Shown: positions 56,644 to 64,000 of the stretch, piece after piece | How positions within the stretch are numbered: the stretch's first letter is position 1 | Layout: each line of letters begins with the position of its first letter | Assembly (NCBI RefSeq): GCF_014203125.1 | Contig: NZ_JACHIH010000032.1 | Span: 1 to 64,000, forward strand | Length of the DNA stretch: 64,000 bases | Direction: 5' to 3' | Source: Rhodopseudomonas rhenobacensis | Lineage (GTDB): Bacteria > Pseudomonadota > Alphaproteobacteria > Rhizobiales > Xanthobacteraceae | Position numbers and translations under genes: made by a program | Notes under the pieces: generated by a model | Databases searched by the model: none | The model's input: only the letters and a program-made list of their open reading frames with translations | What the model was told of the DNA's origin: nothing

Positions 56644-57786
56644 TTAGATGTGGTAGGTCCGCAACGGCGGGAAACCGTTGAAGGCCACCGACGAGTAGGT
56701 CGACGTATAGGCCCCGGTGCCTTCGATCAGCAGCTTGTCGCCGATCTCGAGCGTCACCGGAAGCGGATACGGCAGCTTCTCATACATCACGTCGGCCGAA
56801 TCGCAGGTCGGGCCGGCGAGCACGCAGGGCGTCATCTCCGCGCCGTCATGGCGCGACTTGATCGCGTAGCGGATCGACTCGTCCATCGTCTCGGCGAGAC
56901 CGCCGAACTTGCCGATGTCGAGATAGACCCAGCGCGTATCGTCGTCGTCGCTCTTGGTCGAGATCAGAACGACTTCAGTCTCGATCACGCCTGCGTTGCC
57001 GACCATGCCGCGGCCCGGCTCGATGATGGTCTCCGGAATCGCGTTGCCGAAGTGCTTGCGCAGCGCCCGGAAGATCGAACGGCCGTACTGCACCACCGCC
57101 GGCACTTCCTTCAGGTACTTGGTCGGGAAGCCGCCGCCCATGTTGACCATCGAGAGATTGATGCCGCGCTCGGCGCAGTCACGGAACACCGACGACGCCA
57201 TCGCCAGCGCACGATCCCACGCCTTCACCTTGCGCTGCTGCGAGCCGACATGGAACGAGATGCCATAGGCTTCCAGGCCGAGACGCTTGGCGAGGTCGAG
57301 CACGTCAACCGCCATCTCCGGATCGCAGCCGAACTTCCGCGACAGCGGCCACTCGGCGCCGGCGCAGTCGTACAGGATGCGGCAGAACACTTTCGAGCCG
57401 GGCGCGGCACGGGCGATCTTCTCGACTTCCGCGGTGCAATCCACCGAGAACAGCCGAATCCCGAGCGCGAAGGCGCGGCCGATGTCGCGTTCCTTCTTGA
57501 TGGTGTTGCCGAACGAGATGCGGTCGGGGGTGGCGCCGGCATCCAGCGCCATCTGGATCTCCTGCACCGAGGCGCAGTCGAAGCACGAGCCCATCGAGGC
57601 CAACAGCGACAGCACTTCCGGCGCCGGGTTGGCCTTCACCGCGTAGAACACGCGGCTGTCCGGCAGCGCCCGGGCAAAGCTCTGGAAGTTGTCGCGCACG
57701 ACTTCGAGGTCGACGACCAGGCACGGCTCGACGTCCTGACCTTCGTTGCGGCGCGCGCGAAGGAATTCCTGAATGCGATCGGTCAT
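56644..57786 (-). CDS. Ornithine (lysine/ornithine) decarboxylase, PLP fold III
   Basis: A 380-residue alanine-racemase-fold decarboxylase that would make putrescine from ornithine. The PLP lysine is K51 in VFYAVKANPAPEV; HVGSQQ, NMGGGFPTKY, EPGRGMVG and the cross-subunit GPTCDSADVMYE cysteine motif are all present. GGGAGCG precedes ATG 57786. It has a very long non-coding leader (to about 58540), which in alphaproteobacteria often carries the speF RNA element. Confidence 0.94.
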   Translation of the reverse strand: MTDRIQEFLRARRNEGQDVEPCLVVDLEVVRDNFQSFARALPDSRVFYAVKANPAPEVLSLLASMGSCFDCASVQEIQMALDAGATPDRISFGNTIKKERDIGRAFALGIRLFSVDCTAEVEKIARAAPGSKVFCRILYDCAGAEWPLSRKFGCDPEMAVDVLDLAKRLGLEAYGISFHVGSQQRKVKAWDRALAMASSVFRDCAERGINLSMVNMGGGFPTKYLKEVPAVVQYGRSIFRALRKHFGNAIPETIIEPGRGMVGNAGVIETEVVLISTKSDDDDTRWVYLDIGKFGGLAETMDESIRYAIKSRHDGAEMTPCVLAGPTCDSADVMYEKLPYPLPVTLEIGDKLLIEGTGAYTSTYSSVAFNGFPPLRTYHI

Positions 57787-58250
57787 AGCACGCTCCCACG
57801 GCCCAGCGACGGGCTCGTTCAAACCAAAAACGTCTGATCCGAGCGCTGCAAACCCGACGCGCGATGGAGGCGCGACGAGCCTAAGAGCTCAGACAAACTG
57901 TGCTGCCGTTGGATTGGTTGGGAGATGCTCCCGCCCGCTCACCTGGCAATGAAGGACAAGCCTCTTCGGTAATCGCGCCGGCTGGTGGAAAGCCGGCAGA
58001 GACCAAAAAAGCCCGATCCGTCGTTGCTTTAAGTCGCGTCCCCCGTTGAGAGCGAGGTGCGCCGGTTCGCCTCCGGCTGCCAGTCACGGTTGCAAAAGAC
58101 AAAGTCACCTTCAACGGCATCCCTTGAGAGAGATGCTGGCCACCCGATCTTTCGATCCGATGACCCTCGGCTTCTTCATCCCTTGGCGGCTGTCCGGCCT
58201 CTTGTCCGGATACCTACCGACTGACACACGACCACAGGCACGTGCGAAAT
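57787..58250 (-). promoter_or_regulatory. Long structured leader of ornithine decarboxylase, candidate speF-type element
   Basis: More than 400 bases without a gene precede the decarboxylase ATG. On the minus strand the leader contains a GCCGGCT/AGCCGGC hairpin (57977-57997) just after a TTTTTT run, and other short stems. A cis-acting RNA motif called speF is known upstream of ornithine decarboxylase genes in alphaproteobacteria and has about this length. I identify it by context, not by a motif match. The region 58251-58538 shows nothing further. Confidence 0.5.
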
Positions 58251-58491
58251 TGGGCAAGACCGGAGATAGGTGCTTTAGTCCGGCTTCGCAAGATTTTTTT
58301 TGCCCTGACGATAAATTTCCCCGAGACGGCGCGACAGCGTTGCGCGCGCGCCACGAAAGCCGCCGCGAACATGAACGGATGTTCAAAGTACTTAACGTGT
58401 GATGAAGGAAACCAGCGCCCGCCAGGGGTTTCTTGCGCTATGAGGCCCGCGCGCGCGGCGCCGGCTGCGATCAGCTAAGCGCGGCGGGTGA

Positions 58492-58556
58492 GCGCGCCTA
58501 AGCGCGCCTGGTAAACGCGCCTAGGCGCGCCTGGTAGCCTAGGCGCGCCTGGTAAA
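58492..58556. repeat. Tandem palindromic repeat at the 3' end of a small membrane protein gene
   Basis: AGGCGCGCCTGGTA-type units recur three times (around 58500, 58523 and 58541), with inserted CCTAGG. The unit nearest the gene contains its final Arg-Arg-Ala codons and the stop. The arrangement copies that at the hemA 3' end. Confidence 0.85.
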
Positions 58557-58841
58557 AGGCTCGACGTGGTGGGCGTGGCGGACAAACGCCACCATGACGA
58601 CGACGCCGGCCACGAACAGCACCACCTGCACGATGTGCGCGGCGGTGTCATTGAGGCCGAACAGGATGGCGAGCGCCCAGCCGCCGGCGAACGCCGCGCC
58701 GAACACCTCGGCGCCGATCAAAATCGCGGCACTCATCACGGTGACCACGGTCGACCAGACGATCCGGCGGGGGCCTTGCGAGCCCTGGCGGGGGCCCTGA
58801 GAGGCCTTTCGGGGGCTGGCGGATGCGGGCTGCTTGCTCAT
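58539..58841 (-). CDS. Small two-helix membrane protein
   Basis: A 100-residue protein with a basic, Ser/Gln/Pro-rich cytoplasmic start and two membrane helices (VVTVMSAAILIGAEVFGAAFAGG and HIVQVVLFVAGVVVMVAFVRHA). No family recognised. ATG 58841 is chosen over an upstream in-frame ATG because the extra sequence is not protein-like. Its 3' end is duplicated in tandem just outside the gene. Confidence 0.7.
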   Translation of the reverse strand: MSKQPASASPRKASQGPRQGSQGPRRIVWSTVVTVMSAAILIGAEVFGAAFAGGWALAILFGLNDTAAHIVQVVLFVAGVVVMVAFVRHAHHVEPFTRRA

Positions 58842-58981
58842 CGGGTAAATGTCCTGGTTGCGGCGGCAATCTCTCTGAAAATGCCCGCTGCGGCAAGCAT
58901 CAAGCACGAACAAGGCTCAAAAAAGCCCGATCGCATGTTATATGTCGCAGGGCACCTTCCCTTTCGAAGCAGGACCTCTCG

Positions 58982-61072
58982 ATGCAAGACTCCTCGGTCG
59001 CGACGGCCACCACCGACAGCCTGGACAATCCGTTGTTGCAGGGCTGGACCACGCCGTTCGAGACCCCGCCGTTTCAGGAGATCGCCCCGGAACACTTCCT
59101 GCCTGCGTTCGAGCAGGCCTTCGCCGACCACGCCGCCGAGATCGCAGCGATCACCAACGACCCCTCGGCGCCGGATTTCGCCAACACCATCACCGCGCTG
59201 GAGCGCTCCGGCCGGTTGTTGAACCGGGTCGCCGCGGTGTTCTACGACCTGGTGTCGGCGGATTCCAACCCGGCGCTCTTGGAGATCGACACCGAGGTGT
59301 CGCAGCGGATGGCGCGGCACTGGAATCCGATCATGATGAACGCCGCGCTGTTCGGCCGCATCGCCCTGCTGTACGGGCTGCGCGCCAAGCTCGCGCTCAG
59401 CGGCGAAGAGAAGCGGCTGCTGGAGCGCACCTATACCCGTTTCCACCGCTCCGGCGCCGGGCTCGACGACAAGGCCAAGGCGCGGATGGCGGAGATCAAC
59501 GAGCGGCTGGCCGAACTCGGCACCGCGTTCAGCCATCATCTGCTCGGCGACGAGCAGGACTGGACCCTGCAGCTCGGCGACAATGATGTTGACGGGCTGT
59601 CCGACAGCTTCGTCGCCGCCGCCAAGGCGGCGGCCACCGAGCGCGGGCTGCCCGGCAAGGCGGTGGTGACGCTGTCGCGCTCCTCGGTCGAGCCGTTCCT
59701 GAAGAGTTCGGCGCGGCGCGACCTGCGCGAAAAGGTGTTCAAGGCGTTCACCGCGCGCGGCAACAACGGCAACGCCAACGACAACAACGCGGTGATCAGC
59801 GAGATCCTGCGGCTGCGCGAGGAGACCGCCAAGCTGCTCGGCTTCCAAACCTTCGCCGAATATCGGCTGGAAGATTCCATGGCCAAGACCCCGCAGGCGG
59901 TGCGCGGCCTGCTGGAACGGGTGTGGAAGCCGGCCCGCGCCCGCGCCTTGGCGGATCGCGACGCGCTGCAAGAGCTGATCGCGGAGGAAGGCGGCAACTT
60001 CAAACTGGCCGCCTGGGACTGGCGTTATTACGCCGAGAAGCTCAGGCAGCGCCGCGCCAATTTCGACGACGCCGCGATCAAGCCATATCTTTCGCTCGAC
60101 AATATGATTCTGGCCGCCTTCGACACCGCGACCAAACTGTTCGGCGTCACGTTCAGCGAGCGCAAGGACGTCCCCGTCTGGCATCCCGACGTCCGGGTCT
60201 GGGAGGTCAAGGATGCCAACGGCGCCCATAAGGGGCTGTTCTACGGCGATTACTATGCGAGGCCCTCGAAGCGCTCCGGCGCCTGGATGACCTCGCTGCG
60301 CGACCAGCAGAAGCTGGATGGCGCGGTGGCGCCGCTGATCATCAACGTCTGCAACTTCGCCAAGGGGTCGAACGGCGAGCCGTCGCTGCTGTCGCCGGAC
60401 GACGCCCGCACCCTGTTCCACGAATTCGGCCACGGCCTGCACGGCATGCTGTCCGACGTGTTCTATCCGTCATTGTCCGGCACCGCGGTGTTCACCGATT
60501 TCGTCGAGCTGCCGTCGCAGCTCTACGAGCATTGGCAGGAACAGCCGCAGGTGCTGCGGCAATTCGCGACGCATTACCAGACCGGCGAGCCGCTGCCCGA
60601 CGATTTGCTCAAGCGCTTCCTCGCCGCGCGAAAATTCAACCAGGGCTTCGCCACCGTGGAGTTCGTCTCCTCGGCGCTGATCGACCTCGAATTCCACACC
60701 CAGCCGGCCGCCGCGATCGGCGACATCGCCGCCTTCGAGCGCCGCGAGCTGGAGAAGATCGGCATGCCGGAGGAAATCTCGCTGCGGCACCGGCCGACCC
60801 AGTTCGGCCACATCTTCTCCGGCGATCATTATGCCTCGGGCTATTACAGCTACATGTGGAGCGAGGTGATGGACGCCGACGCCTTCGGCGCGTTCGAGGA
60901 GGCCGGCGACATCTTCGATCCGCAAGTGGCGAAGCGGCTGCACGACGACATCTACGCCGCCGGCGGCTCGCGCGATCCGGAGGCCGCCTATGTGGCGTTC
61001 CGCGGCCGCCCGCCGGAGCCCGACGCGCTGCTGCGCCGCCGCGGCCTGCTCGATGCGCCCGAGGCGGCGTAA
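58982..61072 (+). CDS. M3-family oligopeptidase (oligopeptidase A-like)
   Basis: A 696-residue cytoplasmic zinc metallopeptidase that degrades short peptides, including cleaved signal peptides. The zinc motif HEFGHGLHGML is near residues 480-490, with a typical GDYYARPSKRSGAW and SGDHYASGYYSYMWSEVMDAD at the substrate-binding region. Length matches PrlC/OpdA. I chose ATG 58982 (MQDSSVATATTDSLDNPLLQ); the open frame extends 159 bases further without support. Confidence 0.94.
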   Translation: MQDSSVATATTDSLDNPLLQGWTTPFETPPFQEIAPEHFLPAFEQAFADHAAEIAAITNDPSAPDFANTITALERSGRLLNRVAAVFYDLVSADSNPALLEIDTEVSQRMARHWNPIMMNAALFGRIALLYGLRAKLALSGEEKRLLERTYTRFHRSGAGLDDKAKARMAEINERLAELGTAFSHHLLGDEQDWTLQLGDNDVDGLSDSFVAAAKAAATERGLPGKAVVTLSRSSVEPFLKSSARRDLREKVFKAFTARGNNGNANDNNAVISEILRLREETAKLLGFQTFAEYRLEDSMAKTPQAVRGLLERVWKPARARALADRDALQELIAEEGGNFKLAAWDWRYYAEKLRQRRANFDDAAIKPYLSLDNMILAAFDTATKLFGVTFSERKDVPVWHPDVRVWEVKDANGAHKGLFYGDYYARPSKRSGAWMTSLRDQQKLDGAVAPLIINVCNFAKGSNGEPSLLSPDDARTLFHEFGHGLHGMLSDVFYPSLSGTAVFTDFVELPSQLYEHWQEQPQVLRQFATHYQTGEPLPDDLLKRFLAARKFNQGFATVEFVSSALIDLEFHTQPAAAIGDIAAFERRELEKIGMPEEISLRHRPTQFGHIFSGDHYASGYYSYMWSEVMDADAFGAFEEAGDIFDPQVAKRLHDDIYAAGGSRDPEAAYVAFRGRPPEPDALLRRRGLLDAPEAA

Positions 61073-61109
61073 GATGCCCGAAGACGTCAAATTTGATCGA
61101 AGCGATGCG

Positions 61110-61310
61110 GCATCGGCCCCCTCTCCCCGCGCGCGGGGAGAGGGTGGCCCGGCGGAGCACCCGGATCGGCGCTTCGCGCCGTCCGAGCACACGCTCCGCG
61201 AAGCCGGGTCGGGTGAGGGGGCGTCGCATTTGAACTCCGGCGCCCCCTCACCCGACCATCGCCGCTGCGCGCCGATGGTCGACCTCTCCCCGCGCGCGGG
61301 GAGAGGTGAG
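61110..61310. repeat. G/C-rich palindromic repeat between the M3 peptidase and DUF1007 genes
   Basis: cccctctccccgcgcgcgggga at about 61118 and a near-identical gacctctccccgcgcgcggggag at about 61281 flank an inverted gtgagggggcg/cgccccctcac pair. The repeat extends into the only ATG available for the next gene. Confidence 0.75.
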
Positions 61311-61982
61311 ATCAGTGCGCGCGGCAGTCGCGCGCGCGCAGCTTCCAGCCACGGGTTCGTTAGCTGTCTGTTGTGCGTTTGTTGGCTGATCTTTGGCACC
61401 ATCACCGCTTCCGCGCATCCGCATGTCTGGATCACCGCGCACAGCGATCTGGTCTATGCCGCCGACGGCACCGTCACCGGGGTGCGCCACGCCTGGAGCT
61501 TCGACGACATGTTCTCGACCTATGCGCTGCAGGGGCTCGAGACCAAGACCAAGGACGTCTACACCCGCGAGGATCTCGCGCCGCTGGCGCAGACCAACGT
61601 CGAATCGCTGAAGGAATTCGGCTTCTTCACCTTCGCCAAGGCCGACGGCAAGAAGCAGAAATTCCTCGAGCCGGTCGACTACTATCTGGTCTACGACAAG
61701 AGCGTGCTGACGCTGCACTTCACGCTGCCGCTGAAGGTTCCGGTGAAGAGCAAGGAACTGGCGGTGGAAGTGTTCGATCCGACCTATTTCATCGATTTCG
61801 CCTTCGAAGAGAAAGACCCGGTCAAGCTGGTCAACGCTCCGGCCGGCTGCGCCATCACCTTCCAACGCCCCAACGACGGCACCGCCGATGCCACCCGTCT
61901 CGGAGAACAGAACTTCATGAATGGCGACAATTCGAATTACGGCGCGATGTTCGCCAACAAGATCCAGGTCAGTTGCCCGTAA
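61275..61982 (+). CDS. DUF1007 family exported protein
   Basis: The C-terminal 190 residues match DUF1007: SAHPHVWITAHSDLVYAADG, RHAWSFDDMFSTYALQGLE, then FFTFAKADGKK. Signal segment: VSCLLCVCWLIFGTITASA. The start is uncertain: ATG 61275 lies within an intergenic repeat, and the TTG at 61371 would give a short signal peptide without a ribosome binding site. DUF1007 genes commonly precede NicO-type metal exporters, as here (TAATG overlap), suggesting a periplasmic metal-binding partner. Confidence 0.85.
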   Translation: MVDLSPRAGRGEISARGSRARAASSHGFVSCLLCVCWLIFGTITASAHPHVWITAHSDLVYAADGTVTGVRHAWSFDDMFSTYALQGLETKTKDVYTREDLAPLAQTNVESLKEFGFFTFAKADGKKQKFLEPVDYYLVYDKSVLTLHFTLPLKVPVKSKELAVEVFDPTYFIDFAFEEKDPVKLVNAPAGCAITFQRPNDGTADATRLGEQNFMNGDNSNYGAMFANKIQVSCP

Positions 61983-63175
61983 TGCCGCCCTCCCGGATCG
62001 CCGCCATTTCGCGCGGCTTGCTGATCGTTGGAGCCGTGCTGACGCTGGCGCCGCTGATCGATGCCGCGCTGAGCCACGCGCTGGCGCAAAATCCGTTCGG
62101 CGGGCCTCGCCCTCCCGCATCGCCGCAAGTCGGCGGCGTGGTCGGTTGGCTCTTGGAACAGCAGTCGCTGTTCTATCGCCAGATGTCGGCGACGATCCGC
62201 GCCGCGAAATCCGACGGCAGCGCGGTGTGGACGTTGCTTGCGATCTCGTTCGCCTACGGCATCTTCCACGCCGCCGGCCCCGGCCACGGCAAGGCGGTGA
62301 TCTCGTCCTATCTGGTCGCCAACGAGGAAACCGCGCGGCGCGGCATCGTGCTGTCGTTCGTCTCGGCGCTGCTGCAGGCGCTGGTCGCGGTCATCGTGGT
62401 GGGGATCTGCGCCTGGCTGCTCAACGCCACCGCCAAGACGATGTGCGGCGCCGAGCGGGTGATCGAAATCGTCAGCTACGCGCTGATCGCGGCGTTCGGC
62501 GCGCGACTGGTGTGGAGCAAGGGCGGCGGCTTCTTCCGCGCGCTGTCGGCCTCGCGGCACCGGCCGGAACCGGCGTTCGCGCCGGCGTCGGCGGCAGCGC
62601 AGCATGACCACCACCATCCTCACGCGCATGAACCGCATGTGCATCATCATGATGCGGCGCACAGCCACGCGCATCAGGCTCATGCCGAGCTTGCGCATTC
62701 GCACGATCACGCCCATCTGCCCGGTCACGGAGATCATCATGATCATCATGATCACGGCCACGGCGAACCGGGACACGTCCACGACGCGCATTGCGGCCAT
62801 AACCACGGCCCGCAACCGCAGCAACTCGCAGGCCCCGGCGGCTGGCGGCGCGGCTTCGGCGCGATTCTCGCGGTCGGGTTGCGGCCGTGCTCCGGCGCCA
62901 TCCTGGTGCTGGTGTTCGCACTTGCACAAGGCATGTTCTGGGCCGGCGTCGCCGCGACCTTCGCGATGGGCGTCGGCACCGCGATCACGGTGGCAACCAT
63001 CGCCACGTTGGCGGTTTCGGCCAAGGGCCTGGCACGTCGGCTCGCCGCGGGCCGCGAAGGCGGCGGGGCGTTGATCATGCGCGGCATTGAGTTCAGCGCG
63101 GCCGGACTGGTGCTGCTGTTCGGCCTCGGGCTGTTACTGGGCTATGTTGCCGCAGAGCGGGTGACCTGCCTATGA
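61982..63175 (+). CDS. NicO-family nickel/cobalt (RcnA-like) transporter
   Basis: A 397-residue membrane protein with six to seven helices. The first conserved motif is SFAYGIFHAAGPGHGKAVISSY, and the second GLRPCSGAILVLVFALAQGMF. Between them is a long His-rich cytoplasmic loop (about residues 208-285, more than 30 His, interspersed with Asp and Ala). NicO/RcnA proteins move Ni or Co. The start overlaps the DUF1007 stop, so the two are coupled. Metal direction cannot be read; the neighbouring DUF1007 suits either import or export. Confidence 0.9.
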   Translation: MPPSRIAAISRGLLIVGAVLTLAPLIDAALSHALAQNPFGGPRPPASPQVGGVVGWLLEQQSLFYRQMSATIRAAKSDGSAVWTLLAISFAYGIFHAAGPGHGKAVISSYLVANEETARRGIVLSFVSALLQALVAVIVVGICAWLLNATAKTMCGAERVIEIVSYALIAAFGARLVWSKGGGFFRALSASRHRPEPAFAPASAAAQHDHHHPHAHEPHVHHHDAAHSHAHQAHAELAHSHDHAHLPGHGDHHDHHDHGHGEPGHVHDAHCGHNHGPQPQQLAGPGGWRRGFGAILAVGLRPCSGAILVLVFALAQGMFWAGVAATFAMGVGTAITVATIATLAVSAKGLARRLAAGREGGGALIMRGIEFSAAGLVLLFGLGLLLGYVAAERVTCL

Positions 63176-63263
63176 GCAAGGCTTGCTTATGACCAAGGCT
63201 CGATTTCGGCGAATGTTGCCTTATCTTGACAACATTATGCCAACGCGCGAAGCCAACCGTCTC

Positions 63264-64000
63264 ATGACAGTCATTGTCCCGATTCACGGCACCAAGGCCA
63301 TTGCCGATCAGGCGCCCGAACGGGTCGGCGTGCTGTTGGTCAATCTCGGCACGCCGGACAGCGCCGACACCAAGGGCGTGCGGGATTATCTGCGCGAGTT
63401 CCTGTCGGATCCGCGCGTCATCGAGAACCAGGGCATCGTCTGGAAGCTGGCGCTGAACGGATTGATCCTGCGCACCCGCCCGGCGCGCAAGGCGCGGGAC
63501 TATCAAAAGATCTGGAACAACGAGGCGAACGAATCGCCGCTGAAGACCATCACCCGCGCGCAGTCCGACAAGCTCGCCGCGACGCTGACCGCGCACGATC
63601 ACATCGTGGTCGATTGGGCGATGCGCTACGGCAACCCGTCGATGCGGTCGCGGATCGACGCGCTGGTGGCGCAGGGCTGCAGCCGGCTCCTGGTGGTGCC
63701 GCTCTATCCACAATATTCCGCGGCGACCTCGGCGACGGTCTGCGACCAGGCGTTCCGGGTGCTCAGCGAGATGCGCGCGCAGCCGACGCTGCGGGTGACG
63801 CCGCCGTATTATCGCGACGCCGCCTATATCGACGCGCTGGCCAATTCGATCACCAGCCATCTGGCGACGCTGCCGTTCGAGCCCGAGCGCATCGTCGCCT
63901 CGTTCCACGGCATGCCGCAGGCCTACATCAACAAGGGCGATCCCTACCAGTCGCATTGCATCGCCACCGTGGATGCGCTGCGCGAACGCATGGGGCTCGA
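63264..64000 (+). CDS. hemH: Ferrochelatase, truncated by the right edge
   Basis: The visible 245 residues start MTVIVPIHGTKAIADQ and match HemH, which inserts Fe2+ into protoporphyrin IX: GVLLVNLGTPDSADTKGVRDYLREF, WAMRYGNPSM, LLVVPLYPQYSAATSATV, and the active-site histidine in VASFHGMPQAY. The frame is open at the end of the window, so the C-terminal third is missing here. It is 88 bases after the NicO gene. Confidence 0.95.
   Translation, partial: MTVIVPIHGTKAIADQAPERVGVLLVNLGTPDSADTKGVRDYLREFLSDPRVIENQGIVWKLALNGLILRTRPARKARDYQKIWNNEANESPLKTITRAQSDKLAATLTAHDHIVVDWAMRYGNPSMRSRIDALVAQGCSRLLVVPLYPQYSAATSATVCDQAFRVLSEMRAQPTLRVTPPYYRDAAYIDALANSITSHLATLPFEPERIVASFHGMPQAYINKGDPYQSHCIATVDALRERMGL

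Noticed and set aside
63176-63263. FixK-type box upstream of hemH
   Set aside because: TTGACAACATTATGCCAA does not keep the TTGA-N6-TCAA spacing.

Overview
This window looks like a chromosomal segment from a high-GC alphaproteobacterium of the Bradyrhizobium/Rhodopseudomonas group. The grounds are family-level: ALA synthase (C4 haem pathway), paired F0 subunits b and b', an aa3 oxidase operon with ctaB/ctaG/SURF1, NAD-type homospermidine synthase next to ornithine decarboxylase, IalB and OMP25-like envelope proteins, FixK-type operators and a soluble chemoreceptor. Anaerobic ubiquinone genes together with ubiD/ubiX fit a facultative phototroph such as Rhodopseudomonas, but species cannot be fixed from this sequence alone.

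Layout. 0-6 kb: oxygen-independent ubiquinone genes ubiT-ubiU-ubiV plus an unknown gene (minus strand) diverge from ubiD-ubiX; a FixK/FNR-like box lies midway between the two start codons. 6-9 kb: lepB, tldD and an ialB-family gene. 9.4-16.3 kb: coxB-coxA-ctaB-small membrane gene-ctaG-coxC, then DUF983 and SURF1. 16.3-17.4 kb: an apparent accessory insertion with a winged-helix-like gene, an inverted-repeat operator over its promoter, and a structured non-coding stretch ending in a tRNA-like 3' half. 17.4-22 kb: thrC, M16 protease, GNAT, a secreted protein, ybgC. 22-25.5 kb: ruvC-ruvA-cdd-ruvB followed by a frameshifted hicA and hicB. 25.5-32.6 kb: yebC, chemoreceptor, B12-type radical SAM protein, ymdB-like phosphoesterase, ygfA and, upstream of ygfA, a well-supported 6S RNA candidate. 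32.6-35.3 kb: atpI-atpB-atpE-b'-b. 35.5-44 kb: HCCA-isomerase-like protein, YjbQ, an MHS transporter, and a CrbS/CrbR-like pair. 44.2-46.8 kb: hemA with its own FixK-type box, and an MBL hydrolase. 47-53 kb: outer-membrane protein, then a zinc locus led by a perfect Zur-type palindrome (His-rich microprotein, znuCBA, CobW-type GTPase, beta-propeller protein). 53-58.5 kb: polyamine locus (homospermidine synthase, RidA, GNAT plus coupled microprotein, ornithine decarboxylase with a long leader). 58.5-64 kb: small membrane protein, M3 peptidase, DUF1007 plus NicO metal exporter, and a truncated hemH.

Functionally the window is rich in respiratory and redox genes: quinone synthesis without oxygen, haem synthesis (hemA, hemH), cytochrome oxidase and ATP synthase. 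Two oxygen-response operators (ubi and hemA) suggest coordinated control by a FixK/FNR-type regulator. Intergenic space is filled with several families of palindromic repeats, one of them in four copies.
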